DNA of 64,000 bases from Hexactinellida sp. DTS-2022 (GCA_028753945.1 JAPNXP010000009.1:3596001-3660000); one strand, 5' to 3'. Shown: positions 33,878-45,882, counted from the stretch's first letter. The notes: a model not told the origin generated them from the letters alone. Numbers and translations: made by a program.

Positions 33878-34018
33878 TCAAGCTCGAGTCAACTGACTCG
33901 AGTCACCGAGTTATATGACTCGTGACAAAATTCAGTGACTCGAGTCACCGAGTCTGTTCGATGAGTCGTGGTGACTCGCGAGTAATCGAGTCAATCAAAT
34001 TACGCGTGAAAAGCCCTG
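33878..34018. mobile_element. truncated GACTCGAGTCACCGAGTC hAT MITE
   Basis: Same repeats and same right terminus (cgtgaaaagccctg) as the complete element at 29146-29615; the left terminus is lost. Confidence 0.8.
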
Positions 34019-35340
34019 GTTATAAGCAGGTACTTCGTTATATCTAACTTGGGTATAATGAGAGTTAACTATAGTATTGGGGGGCCACGGCCCACCCTTT
34101 CCTACGCCCATGGATAATACTCTCCTAATCCTAAGCTGGTGGTAAATCCCTGAAAGCAGGCACTCTCATATAGCGCAACTATTGTAGTTACATAATATTA
34201 AACTATATAAACTAGACACACACAGCAGTACCACTATTACCTAGCTGATAATATGATGAAGTTGGTTTAGTATTCGACCAGGGTCACTTCAGTCAGATCA
34301 CCTTTAGTTATCAGATTTGAATATATTTAATATCTATCGAGAGAAGATATACGGAGGTTTACTGTAAAATGATTTATATTTTTTCAAAAATTTCAGTTGG
34401 TTATTTTTATCATACAATGCAGGGTTGGTATTTCATAAAAATCACTTTCTCAAAAATTGTAATCATACTTCGGAGAGAAGGAGGTTTAGGATGTTTAATT
34501 TTTATTTAAAATTTCCCAAATTTTGGAGTTATAAATATTCAAACTTGAAGTTGGGAAAAAGAGTGGAAGTCTAATTTTAAAAAGTCCACTGGGTAGAATT
34601 AGTTCAAAGTGTCAATTACTATTCAATATCAAACTGAATCTAATTATTTGGTATCATTCGTTGGAGGAGACACGGAGGTTTACCTCAATGCCATTAGATT
34701 TTCGAATAATCCCTATACACTCACCTATCAAAAGCATTCGTACAACCAAAAATCTCCTATGGAAATAGTACTATAGAACTCTAATATTTAACACTAATGT
34801 ATAAAGATACTATGAGGTGTCGCCACACTGGTTTCAGAATCGTTTTGTACGGCACCGAATTGACCATGGTACAAGCTTTCAACTAAATTACATATTGATT
34901 AGTTTGAAAATTATCATCGGTGTCACCATGTACCACTTCTTCCAATTGTCCCCATGCTACAAGTAGGGAACAAGTGGCACATGGTGCATTCGATGATATT
35001 TTTCAAACTAATCAGTAGATAATAGAGTTTTATATTTCGAATGCGTAGATTACGAATATGAAATCTAAATTGCGGTATCCCATAGATTTCCTGTACAATG
35101 CACATTATTATAGACTCCCTATTATACTATCTTCTATGGGAATGTTGATGGAGTACGAATACTTTTGTTAGGGGAGTGTATAACAGACAAATAAGTATTT
35201 TTTAAATGGCGTAAATCTCTGTTTCTATTGTTTTATCTTTTCAAACTATAAACTCAATTTTCCGATATAAAATTGAATCAGAATCGATTCAAATTTTACA
35301 GTACATGCTCTGATATATTACAATTGAATCCTCCGGAAAA
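34019..35340. repeat. AT-rich region with an imperfect inverted repeat
   Basis: Bases 34720-34790 (cacctatcaaaagcattcgtac) mirror 35103-35183 (gtacgaatacttttgttagg). Tactgtaaaat at 34362 mirrors attttacagta at 35294. These suggest an old foldback element of ~1 kb with decayed ends. No gene was recognised. Confidence 0.45.
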
Positions 35341-35397
35341 AAACAGCGGTCGCCAGTCATTTCTTTCAGAAATTCTTTCTTGGAAAAAACATTAAGG

Positions 35398-35950
35398 AAG
35401 TTGCCAGCTGTTTCTTTTCATGCTAGTAATTATTTATCGTCAAAAGTGTCCAGAAAGTATCTCTGAAATTGTAATTCTTTAATTTACATTCATTTACGAT
35501 GTTTAAATAATGAATAACCATTTTTTGTTTCAATGACCGTCATAAAACTCCCAAATTAACAAATTCGGAGTTTACGGACTTTCCCGTTGTTTTTTTTCAT
35601 GGAAAATTGTTTTTCTTAAAATATTTACTAACAGTATCCCTGAAATTGCACTTCATTAATCTACATTCATTTTTATGAGGTTTAAATCAAGAAAACCATT
35701 TTTTGGTGCAATGCCTGTCAAAAAACTCCCATATTGATAAATTCGTGTTTAAGGAAGTTCCCGGCTGTTTCTTTGATGCTAATAATTATTTATCGTCAAA
35801 AGTGTGTAGACAGGACCCCTGAAATGCACTTCGTTCATTTACATTCATTTAAGAGATTTAAATAAAGAAAATAGTTTTTTGGTGCAATGTAGGTAAAAAA
35901 ACACCCAAATTTACAAATTCGTGGCATAAGGACTTTGCCAGCTGTTCTTT
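35398..35950. repeat. ~180-bp tandem repeat, about three copies
   Basis: Each unit contains gccagctgtttctttt, taattatttatcgtcaaaag, a tacattcattta segment, and caaattcg near the end. Copies start near 35398, 35576 and 35756 and are ~75-85% alike by eye. Confidence 0.75.
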
Positions 35951-35959
35951 TGATGTTAA

Positions 35960-36075
35960 CCCTCGGCTGGCTTGGGGTAAAAGGTATAAATAGAAAAACC
36001 CCACTTTCACTTTCACTTTCAATTGAAATTCAATTAACTTTCAGTTTCAATTTTACATTCCTAGCCAGACGAGGG
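35960..36075. mobile_element. piggyBac-type MITE in a TTAA site
   Basis: Ends CCCTCGGCTGGCT and CCCTCGTCTGGCT (other strand), flanked by TTAA at 35956-35959 and 36076-36079. The length is 116 bp, and the interior holds cactttcactttcaattg repeats. TTAA duplication and a CCC terminus are the piggyBac hallmark. Confidence 0.85.
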
Positions 36076-36133
36076 TTAAGTAGTATGGACCGCCCCCCAG
36101 CTTAAATTTCTAGTCGGGCACGCCCCCCTCGCC

Positions 36134-38648
36134 CAGTGCTCCCTCTAAGCTTTTTCGGCGGTAAATTGCCGAAATATGATGGCCCGGAGGTGCCACCGCC
36201 GATTTACAAAAGAAATTCGGCCACCGCCGGATTTTTAGAGGGCCAAAGAAGTTCAAAACCACAGTACTGAGAATATATATTTAGAATTATTAACCACAGT
36301 ATCGAAAAAAAATAAAGAATATAGTATGTAGAGTTTGTGTTTGTATGAGTCTCGTATGTAGATTATGGGTCATCTGAGTTTGTTGACCACCCGTCAGACA
36401 GATCATCTTCTGGATCTTCAGGCTCATTGTCTCCCAGTCGGCACCCTTGCCCCTTAGTGGTTCATCGTCTGCGTCGCTGTTCTCAGATACAAGGGACCTA
36501 TCAGAGATGTCCTCCTCGTCGGAACTAGGCACAAAGTATTCGTCGCAGCTATCGTTATCTTCGAGGTCTGCATCCTTGGTGAGTGCGTTGGCTACTCTCG
36601 CACGTTTGATAGCCGATTCAGCAGTCAGCTTTCGCCTTCTGTCCTTTTCCGACCACCACATCTCGAAGGCTTGTTCCAGCTCCTCACCAGAGCAAATATC
36701 CTTAGAGCGAGAGAGCAAACGAACCGCCATGAGACGGTCCAGTTGTGGTATGGCGAGGCATGCCCTATACTTGCTCTTAATCCTGTTCTGACAGGAGAAC
36801 GCTCACTCTGCTCCTGCCGACGAAGCCGGCACACAGCCAACTACGTCTACCAGCAGAGAAAAGTGTTTGCCAACACCCGCCTCCGACGCAGCCTTCTTGA
36901 TACACGAGACTCTTTCTCTACGCGCATATGTTTCTGTCAGTCGAAAGTCTCTATACAAAGATTTTCTCTCCGCTTTGCTCCCTTTGCCAAGAAGAGGCTT
37001 ACAGGTCTTCACCAGATTGGAGATGGCACTCTTGACATCATGCTTTGGTAACTTTGAACCTTTGATGCGGAGCTGCAGGAACTCAAAGGGCTTGAAAATC
37101 TTTGCCGATTCTAGCGGTAGACGCTTGCGGAGGTGTTCGAGGAAAACCTTCCGGAGTTGCTTTCCGGCATCACTTAGTCCGTCTAGAAACTCTAGGCGAT
37201 TCCCTGTCTTCTCGATCAATGTGAAGCACCGCCATACAGTAAGTCCCTCCAACTGTGTCTGCAGACTGAGAACAGACACTATCCTCAGGATGCGGCGAAG
37301 GTCACCGAAGAGAACGCCTCTCTCCCTAAAGAATGTAATTACTAACTTCCTTCCGCAGTGTCCCGCAGGTAATAGTTCGACTCAATGAAGCTTAGAACCT
37401 GGTCCATGCAGTCAGAGAGTACAGAAATACAGCGATAGCGACCGATCCACCGTGTTTCGATGAGAGATGTTGGTAGACGAGCCTCCTTTCCCCAGACGTC
37501 ACAGAGCGCCTTGTACTCTCCGCACCTCGAGCTGCTTCTGGAGAAGAAGCTGTAGGATGCCCGACAAAGTGCGTCTACCTCATGGAGAAAGACCTTGCAA
37601 CGCGGATCTTTATAGATATCATCGGCAGCCAGTGCCAGTCTATGGGATGTGCAGTGGACTTGGTAAAGAACTTTTTATCTGCGTTCACCCCTCTTGCCTT
37701 CGCGACTTCTTCAGAAAAGTGCTTCACCATTCCGTTGTGCACACCTACCATTCGCCATCTGACCCCACACCGACGCAGTTGGCTACGGACAAGCCATGCT
37801 TGGCCAGCAGAGAGTAAGTAGCTGCCGCGATAGCTTGACCAGTGCCATTATTGAGCTCCACAAGTCCAAGGAACTGTGAACCATACTTCAGAGTGTTCAC
37901 TAGGCAGCACAGAGTCTTGGTCATAGATATGTCCGTCGACTCATCCAGAATGACACTATAGGAATCCCCATCACGAACTCCCTCGAGAGACTTTGTTCTA
38001 ATGACGTCTGAAAGGAACTGGAGGTGGATGCTGCCATAGTTCTTGCCGCGCCAGTTCTCAGACGGAGATGACTTTGACTGGGACACAAGGTCACCAAACT
38101 TGAGAATAGGAGTACGCTTCGCGAGTGCCATCTCCTGATTGCAAATGAGACTCAGAGCTCCGAATTGTAGAATCACCCCGTTCTTCACCTCCTCCTTGAT
38201 ATTCTTCCGGGTCTCACACTTTTTCATAGCAATGTCCTCCAGTGTACGCTTCATGGTTGGTTGTGACCTCGTTGCACCCTGTCCTTTACAAGCCCTCTGG
38301 TGGTCAGTCAGATTTGACCTCTTTATCCCTTTATATACTCTCCACCTCCCGAATGTCGCAATGGCCTGCTTGTAATCTGCACAAAGCTTGCAGCGGTACA
38401 ATTTTGTATCCACATCAGTTTGGAACTCGAGCCAGAGGAAGTCCTTAGGATACTTGTCCATATGAATAAGATCACTAATCTTCAATATGTTTAAATATTT
38501 AGTGCATATGCATGGATATAACTATGTGTAAGATATGTTTAACGATTTTGACTGGCCGAATTATGTAGCCAAATTAAAAGCCACCGCCGAATATCTGGCG
38601 GAATTAGCCGCCAGATAACGGCCTTGCCATTTCTTAGAGGGAGCACTG
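36134..38648 (-). mobile_element. hAT transposon (ZNF862/DUF4371-like), exact 8-bp TSD
   Basis: Inverted ends CAGTGCTCCCTCTAAG, duplication ccctcgcc at 36126-36133 and 38649-38656. Subterminal accgccgaatatctggcgg repeats. The transposase gene is on the minus strand, about 38485 to 36300, and is higher in GC than the surroundings. It is one of the youngest-looking elements in the window. Confidence 0.95.
36290..38485 (-). pseudogene. hAT transposase (ZNF862-like) of 36134-38648
   Basis: The first frame (38485-37745) begins MKISDLIHMDKYPKDFLWL. It has a zinc-finger-like stretch (YRCKLCADYKQA, LTDHQRACKG), then YSVILDESTDISMTKTLC with the first catalytic Asp region, LGLVELNNGTGQ and GVGSDG. After frameshifts HRLALAADDIYKDPRC, SLIETRWIGRYRCISVLSDC and SFIESNYYL follow (about 37640-37370). 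The dimerisation domain is at 36880-36720: PASSAGAE, a TGA, then AFSCQNRIKSKYRACL and RLMAVRLLS. That TGA (minus strand, 36805-36803) stands where the family has the Arg of the ER.FS motif. A tail with KDADLEDNDSCDEYFVP and an acidic stretch ends at 36290. ZNF862 and related DUF4371 proteins are domesticated relatives. Confidence 0.85.
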
Positions 38649-38955
38649 CCCTCGCCCCCCCCGAATTCTACGGCTATGCTCATCTCATGCACATAAATAG
38701 TTATAATTTAAATAAGAAATTCAAATTAGAAAAGGCTTTAAAAAGAATATTATCATAGGCGCCGATTTTTGTAGGAGTGAGTTATTTACTGGGGGGGGAC
38801 AACTTTTGGGACAATTTTTCGACCTTGGCCGGCTAAGGTTGAAGGTTGATTAGAAAGGTCAATTCGTTCCAAGATCGAGCGACTTGAGCATTCGGAGGCC
38901 AATGATGATGCTACTATTGGTTTAAACAAATACAGTACATTTTCAACCTTATGGC

Positions 38956-39686
38956 CAGGCCTGGGGTAATAGTAATATGTAATAGTAATTGTATTAGTAA
39001 CGATTACATTTTAGAAGTAATAGAATAGTAATAAGTAATAGTGTTTCAAATAGGATGTAATAGTAATAGTAATAGTAATCGAACCTATTGTAATATGAAT
39101 TATCTATTACAATTCTATAACTTCGGCCTGCCTTAGTTGATTTTCGTGAAGAAATAGGAAGTTCTTAAAATAAATTTAAGGCAAGAAGATTATCGTTTTG
39201 AATTTGTCACATTATTGAAATTAGTTATTTGCTTAGGTTAGATAATATGTTTTGTTTGTGCGAGATATACTTCAGACTTTCTGAATCATAGCAAGTTCTT
39301 AGTAAATGTTTATTAATCTGTAATAATAGTAATAGTAAAAGTATTAGTAATATTAAAAGTAATAATAATAGTAATAATAATAGTTATAGTTATATATTAC
39401 ATATACAGTCGAAATCGGGGTTTTTTTACCACGGGTTTTTTTGCCTCCGGGTTATTTTGCCTCTTTGCTTCTCCTTGTTTCTTCATAACCTCATAGCACT
39501 GTATAATGTTAATACGTTTTTTTTGCGTATCGGGTTAATTTGCCTCTTTTTCCATGCAATTAGGGTGGCAAAAAACCCCGATTTTGACTGTAAGAATAGT
39601 GTAATTGTAATAGTAATAATAATAGGAAGAAATATATATATGTAATATTAATAGATTACATTTTAGAGTGATTGACCCCAAGCCTG
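38956..39686. mobile_element. hAT MITE rich in TAATAG repeats, exact 8-bp TSD
   Basis: Ends CAGGCCTGGGGT and CAGGCTTGGGGTC (other strand), duplication cttatggc at 38948-38955 and 39687-39694. The interior is (gtaatagtaatag)n low complexity with a nested mariner-type MITE at 39405-39590. Confidence 0.93.
39405..39590. mobile_element. pogo/Tigger-type MITE in a TA site (CAGTCGAAATCGGGG)
   Basis: Ends CAGTCGAAATCGGGGTTTTT and CAGTCAAAATCGGGGTTTTT (other strand), TA on both sides. It is related to the MITE at 58752-58945. Confidence 0.93.
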
Positions 39687-40119
39687 CTTATGGCATGGGT
39701 ATGCCTTCACTCAACAGGATGCTACCACATCAACGACCTGGGGGATCTTGACTCTCCAAAGCCCACCATGATAGGTACATTTAAACGTATGGTAGTATAT
39801 ATAATCATATATACAATCTTAGTTTCCAAATTGAAAATAGAAGCTATTCGATGTCACTTTGTGAGATCGAGTAGCTTCTATTATAAATTCCATAACAATT
39901 ATAGATGATGTTAATATATTTTCTTTAGCACGAATATAATTGCACAATTTATATACTGTGCGTATTGAATTTTAATAAATTTAGTTTATATTCCCCCCAG
40001 TGGACCCCCCAGTAGCCCCCCCCCCCACCCTTCCGACCTGACGGGTCCGGGGCCCCCAGAACCCCAACATCGAATCCTATGGATAATATTGCATGTTTTG
40101 CTTTTAAGGTTAATTATAG

Positions 40120-41570
40120 AAAAAATGAATGAAATTAATCAACTTTTAGGGTTACTTTTTTACATTTTAAGTAGTAATAAGCAAACTAGTGTTTATTGCA
40201 ATAAATTACACCAACTAGAAGAATGTGTAAGGCGGAGATTAACGTTAGTAATGATGCCCCCAATGAATTGGAGGATGAGACTGAAGTTGAGAGTAATGCT
40301 GTAACTTACAGAGATAAATTGGCAGACATTTTGTCATTATTTATCATAGTACTTTAGTCTCAATAACTGAATTCGAAAATAATTCGCAACTTGATCCCAG
40401 TGTATATTATAATCCCCTGATAGTTGAATTTCTTCTCACGTATTAGATGCCATTATTACCTTTGTGGAGTGGGATAATTTTATGTACAGTTAATTCGTTA
40501 GAGAATGCAACAGATAGTAATGCAATTGTTGAGAATTGGTCCAGAATTGATAAACACAGCATATTTAATTCAGATACCGGGATACGAGCTGCTGATTTCA
40601 TTAGAACAGTTTAGAATAATATATACGATAGGATCGCGGCGTTTAAATTTGCTTTACCGACTGGCTCATTAAGTGTTTCAAATTAAGAAGAGAACACGCG
40701 TGGAGAATGAAGAGGAGTGGTCTAGATGTAAGAAGAGTAAATTTAGTTATACTAAACCACTGTTAATAAAGTTAGTACGATATTTACAAATTTCAAGTCT
40801 AGTAAAGGTTTTAATGTTGAAAATTTAAGTAAACGTTCAACAAATAGGGTGGGTAGCTGCATATGTCAAGAAATTCCAGTCGATGTTCTTACAGTTTGTG
40901 ATGCTATTTTGCGTGCAAGTTAAGTTGGAATAATTAGTGATTTATATTTAGTAGAAATGGCTACCATGGAATATAAGTTACTGGCATTCCAACCACTTAC
41001 ATATCGGGGACAGAAGAAGTTATGTGAAGATTTACATTTAGAGTTGTCGGACAAATTCCATAAGAGATAATATCCCAGTTAATTCTAATATAAAAGAATA
41101 TGTTCCTTCAAAGTGTTTGCGAATTCCTGGAGATGGAAATTGTTTTATTTGCATCATTATCATACTGGTTGACAGGAAAAATTGATGTTTTTAATTTAGT
41201 ACAGTTTAAAGTTGTAGATAATATGGTTGGTAGGCTGAAGGATGCATGCAATAAGTTATTACCAGTAAATTTCCGAAGAGTGTTATAACTATCGTAACGT
41301 GGCGGACTATGTAGTGAAATCAAATATGAGGAGGAATTCTACGTGGGCTACTGATGTAGAGTTATTTGCTACGGTCACATTACTACATACGGATATTAGG
41401 TATTAGTTCATACATGGGTGACAAGTGGGTGGTATTCTCAGGTAGAGGGGTTAAACTAGTTGATACTTTGGAATTCCCCAAGGAAATAATGCAGGCTTTA
41501 TCTATATTAACCATAATGGAGTACATTATGAACCTATATTACGGGTGGATTAAATATCTACGAGGTAATC
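40120..41570 (+). pseudogene. OTU-protease pseudogene, possibly the tail of a transposase-like gene
   Basis: The second half gives NSNIKEYVPSKCLRIPGDGN with the catalytic Cys codon at 41141-41143. After a one-base shift FASLSYWLTGKIDVF and DNMVGRLKDACNKLLP follow. Further on, STWATDVELFATVTLLHTDI (about 41340-41400) and INHNGVHYEPI (about 41505-41535) carry the usual His. GDGNC(L)F and the final NH..HYEP pair are the OTU cysteine-protease signature (deubiquitinase-like). Upstream, 40480-40690 reads NAIVENWSRIDKHSIFNS and GIRAADFIRTV, a pattern that I associate with uncharacterised transposase-like proteins; this link is inference. Stops and frameshifts throughout exclude a working gene. Confidence 0.72.
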
Positions 41571-41600
41571 AATGAATTCATTGATTACCTCGTAGATATT
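41553..41600. repeat. perfect 48-bp palindrome
   Basis: AATATCTACGAGGTAATCAA followed by tgaa is mirrored base for base by its complement through a gaattc centre. No spacer is present. It begins just past the OTU His motif. Confidence 0.95.
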
Positions 41601-42124
41601 ATTTAATTAATAACTATAGTATAATTAGATAATTAAAGAAAATTTCCTTTATTAATAAATAATTAATTGTTGTATGCAAAATATTATCCAGGGTAGGAAT
41701 TACTCCTTGGTATATAGAGTTAACTCCCGTTATAACTAAGTTCAACTACTTGGACTTCGTTATAACGGGAATTCACTTTTATCGATGTAATTCAAAGGAT
41801 CACTTCTAAGTGATCAATTTAATTCCATCGATAGAAGGATAGAGAATAAAAGAATTTCGGGCTTGATAGTGCAAAAGATTGAGATTTGATTTTGCAGGGA
41901 ATTAACTAACATTATACAGCCACTATCTCTGCATTTATATTGGCCAACATTTATAGTTGTAAGCTATATTCTTAAAATAATTATGTGGTGATTTAGATAT
42001 TTGTGTAAAGTTTACCCCCTAGTTCTTAAAAGAAGGCAAATACGTATATTTCTGGATAAGTAAGATTTATTGGATTAGTTGGATAAGTAAGATTTATTGG
42101 ATAAGTAAGATCAATCCAATAGGC
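41601..42124. other. AT-rich, decayed repeat ends only
   Basis: Bases 41729-41775 contain ctcccgttataac and its inverted copy gttataacggga, probably a decayed mariner-type MITE. Bases 42053-42112 repeat ggataagtaagatttattgg. No gene. Confidence 0.5.
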
Positions 42125-42315
42125 CAGGGGTCGGCAATCCTAGGAGTGGCACGCGAAGTGTTTTCCATGGCACGCCAAGTGATTCACCAAACATTTTCCG
42201 TGGTGACCATATTATGTTTTCTCTAAAAATAAATTATGTTTGGCCCGCAAGGTCATAAATATGTTGACATTATAGGTAAACTGGCACACATCATTCAAAA
42301 GGTTGCCGGTCCCTG
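42125..42315. mobile_element. hAT MITE (CAGGGGTCGGCAATCC), exact 8-bp TSD
   Basis: Ends CAGGGGTCGGCAATCC and CAGGGACCGGCAACC (other strand), duplication caataggc at 42117-42124 and 42316-42323. Length 191 bp. Confidence 0.96.
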
Positions 42316-42527
42316 CAATAGGCTATTGAAGTTAAATATGTCTACTTTATATTAAAAACACTAAAAAAAACCCAGAAAACTGGACACGATATTTCCCATC
42401 ACCTTGAAGGAGGGGGACTAAGCCAGAATTTATTGTCCGAATCGTATATTTTCCGTTAGCCACATTCCATAATCAATTTATACTCAACTGTTATTTTGAT
42501 ATCTAATATATATAATTAAACCATGTA

Positions 42528-42856
42528 CAGGGGCGGCGCCAGCACAGCCCCATTGGGGGGGCGAAAGGGGGGCGGACCAATGCACTGGAGGGTCAAACCC
42601 AATAGTTGTAAACATTCCAAAATTCACATTCAAACCAAAATCGATATTTTTAATGACAAACTTGGTTAAATAATCTGTCCTATAATAGTGTACGGTGGTG
42701 CAAAACGGCTAATTATGAACTCCCTGTCCAGGGCATTTAGCATTTCCGCATTAACATTAAGTACTCCTATAACAGACAAGCGAGTTCCCGCCCCCCCACA
42801 GGGGGGGCGGATCAAAAGCCAGGGGGGGCGACCGCCCCCCCCGCGCGCCGCCACTG
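42528..42856. mobile_element. hAT MITE (CAGGGGCGGCGCC), 7/8 TSD
   Basis: Ends CAGGGGCGGCGCC and CAGTGGCGGCGCGCGG (other strand), flanks accatgta and accatata. G/C runs at both edges. Confidence 0.92.
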
Positions 42857-43451
42857 ACCATATATATCAGAATATTCAAAAGAGAAGTCATTCTCAAGAA
42901 CAGTAATCTCAAAATCTGCATTGAAGCATTGGTAACTTTCTATAACCGCAAAATAGAAATTCCAATTGTCAAAAATCTAATACTTTGAATAGTCATAACA
43001 ACCAAAATATTTCTTAGATCAGAATGAAAGGTTATTTGATATTCTGAATTCAGTGGTAACCACGAATTCAAGTTTCAAGAGAATAATAATTTTACCCTAT
43101 TTCCCCCTAAATTCCCACTGTGCTCAAGTTTTTCAAAATAATTCCAATTCTATCAAGTTTTTGTCAATAAATTCCAAATCTACTCAACTTTTCGATTAAT
43201 TCACAGATCTACTCAATTATAGAAAGGCTATATTTGGTCTATCTCATAGAATATTAAATCAAAATGTTTTTGTGTTTGTTTGTTCAGAATTGATGGAGGA
43301 ATTGGTAAAAGCTATATACTTGAAATTTTGCAGGGGGGTAGGGAATACTGTATGTACCAACAAGTTCTAATATCTAAAAAATATTCACATCTACCATTAC
43401 AAAGTTGTCAAAACATTGAGCCAAGTAAATTCGAGGGTTGTTCCTGTATGG
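42857..43451. other. no recognisable gene
   Basis: A short frame near 43282 (RIDGGIGKSYILEILQGG) is not assignable. The rest is AT-rich. Confidence 0.5.
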
Positions 43452-43758
43452 CAGTGGTTTTAAACCGTTTTTGTACTACGGAACCCTAAATGTTGTGGCA
43501 GCACGCGGAACCCTACACATGTAATTCCACTTCGAATATATTTATAACAAATTTAATTACATTTATTTATTGGCTAATATTGTCAAGTACAGTTTCAATG
43601 TGAGATCTGTGATTGTTTACTTTTGCATATTTCTTTAATTCGTGGTCCGATAGTCAATAAGTTGCTAAATATTGTATTTCCGATTAACTATATTGAGTCT
43701 CTGATGTATTTACATCGATTAGCCAATAATTCCGCGGAACCCCGGTTGATAACCACTG
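43452..43758. mobile_element. hAT MITE (CAGTGGTTTTAAACC), exact 8-bp TSD
   Basis: Ends CAGTGGTTTTAAACC and CAGTGGTTATCAACCGGGG (other strand), duplication ctgtatgg at 43444-43451 and 43759-43766. Same superfamily as the fragment at 13363. Confidence 0.96.
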
Positions 43759-43766
43759 CTGTATGG

Positions 43767-45882
43767 ATCAGCAGCTAGCATTCAATTAGTATTAGTATAA
43801 TTGGATGCTTTAGTGTCTGTCAAATGTTAAGTGTGCATTATAGAATACTGAGAGTGACCAACGTTGGGTCAAACTCAATTATTCGAATTATTTTTTTAAA
43901 ATTTGGAACAGATCACTTTTGAAATGGTTACCAGATCCTTCAGTTCAATCATTTTATACTTCTTCCACTCAATCAAATCTTTATTGAACCTTCATCAAAT
44001 CAATCAATTCAATGTGGATTGAATTAAATAATTAATTTCAAATCAATTCAAGTCTAGTCATTTAAGTATTGGTGTGTATTTCAACACTTTCAGGGCCGTA
44101 GTTCGTATCCCAACTATCAGGCCCGGCCTTAGGCCAAGGCGACCTGGGCAGGGACCTTGGACCCCGTAGTAGTTGGGCACCACACTTCACTGTACATTTC
44201 ATGATATGGGATCAAGTACACTATGGTATTCTAGGGTATAGGGCCCCGCAAACTGTCTAGCTGGCCTTGTGCCGAGGGCCTCGCAAACTGCACAAACTGT
44301 AAGGCAGGCCCTGCCAACTATATAAGTGTCTATTATCCGGATTCCAGGTATATTCGGGCAGCTGTAGATAATTTCTTTGAAGTCTTTGGACCCCCAGGAC
44401 TTTTCTGGGGCCTGGGCGGGTTACGTAGCCTGTGACTGTAATAATCAGTCTAAGGATTAATAATCAGTCTAAGGATCAATTTGATTGAGTTTTTAAACAT
44501 ATCTTTTTGATAGGAACAAATAACAGTATTATCACAATTCTCTAAAATGAAGATTTGAATTAGATATTGATAGTTTAAAATAGCGTAATAGTGAATCCAT
44601 ACTAGTCAATGGAAATTCTAGCAATTTTCTCTGTTTGGCGCAAGTTCTAATTTAGTGCCAATTTACCTCTACTCTATTAGAACAAGGGATTTCGCCACAC
44701 AGAATTTTCGATTTCGATTTAATATTTTTTCTATAGATTTTCAAATAATCACTCGATTTTATCAGAATTTTGGCATTATATATAATTAATAACTCTATAA
44801 ATTTGTATTAAAGTTCAAAATCGACACAGCGAAATATTAACTACGACTGACAAGGATAATTTTTTAGGGATACTTTCTTTCTCATCGACTAAATACTTTT
44901 TGAGATATGCGAGTTATACAAAGGTAACTATCCGGAAATTCTTGCGGATTTTTTTGTACGAAATAACGGTGATTTTGACCTTTGGTGACGTATAAAAGGT
45001 CAAAGAAATGTCTGAATCAAAATTTTTCTTTGGATTTGGGAGGCTAGCATATAAAAGTATTGCTAGGAGTGGTTCATCTAAGAAATATAGTATTTTGTTA
45101 TATTTGTTAAACCTACGATCTTATCTCCATAATACAAACTTTAGAAATTCGAGTAAATTTTGAACGTTCCTGCGTGTTCGTATTAACTATGTTCTACTGT
45201 AACAATTTGAGTGGTCAGACAGAATATGGAGGAACTGCCGGCTCAGATAAATCAAATCAATTCTATTCAATTCTATTTAAATCAATTCAATTAATTTCAA
45301 ATTAATTCAGATAAATTTCAGATCATTCAAATCATCAAAAAAAAAACTCAAGTTCCAAACAGTAATTCAATCAATTCATTCATTTTCTATAAACAAACTC
45401 AATCAATTCAATTCAAAAAATTCAGTTCAAAATGATTTGACTTAGTCCTGCGATCAGTGGCAGTGAGAGACTTTAATCTAATTGGTTGAGAGGAAGTTCA
45501 GGCATCTAATCAGTTACTTGTGTTCCGTCTGTCTAGCCATACATTTCTAACATTCCATTGTGTTATTGAAATCAAATTATTATCAATCAAGACAATAACT
45601 TTTCCATATCCCAAAGTTAGGGATCCACTGTTGCAGTTTCTTTTTTAATATTTAATTAATTATTTGAAGTGGGAAATATTGAAAAAATCGATCATTATCA
45701 TTACTTTATATCAGTTCTAAAATACGCTATACCTTCTACCGTCATAAATATGTTCAACATTTTTTAATTTCTAACATTTGCGGTTGAAACGTTTTGGCGG
45801 CATTTAAAAGTAATGTGGCAATATACTAAATATAGAATCCGAGGCAGAAGTGCGATTGGGCCACAATAAGTGACCATGGATG
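43767..45882. other. gene-poor stretch with one exact-TSD MITE and AATTCAAATC runs
   Basis: A 196-bp hAT MITE at 44118-44313 is annotated separately. Bases 43960-44060 and 45240-45440 are aattcaaatcaattca low complexity. A possible outer element, CAGGGCCGTAG at 44091 facing CTACGTAACCC near 44420, lacks a clear duplication. No protein-coding region was recognised. Confidence 0.55.
44118..44313. mobile_element. hAT MITE (CAGGCCCGGCC), exact 8-bp TSD
   Basis: Ends CAGGCCCGGCCTTAGGCC and CAGGGCCTGCCTTAC (other strand), duplication ccaactat at 44110-44117 and 44314-44321. Confidence 0.96.

Larger units (their letters stand above)
38649..40085. mobile_element. possible CATAGGCGCCGA element around 38754-40080
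   Basis: CATAGGCGCCGATTTTTG near 38754 and the inverted cgaatcctatg near 40080 resemble the ends at 10047 and 60384. Guanine and cytosine runs lie just inside both ends. The flanking bases do not form a clean 8-bp duplication, so the boundary is tentative. The MITE 38956-39686 is nested in it. Confidence 0.4.

Noticed and set aside
36447-37388. Plus-strand frames of 114-173 codons
   Set aside because: Antisense shadows of the hAT transposase on the minus strand; GC-rich coding DNA keeps several frames open.
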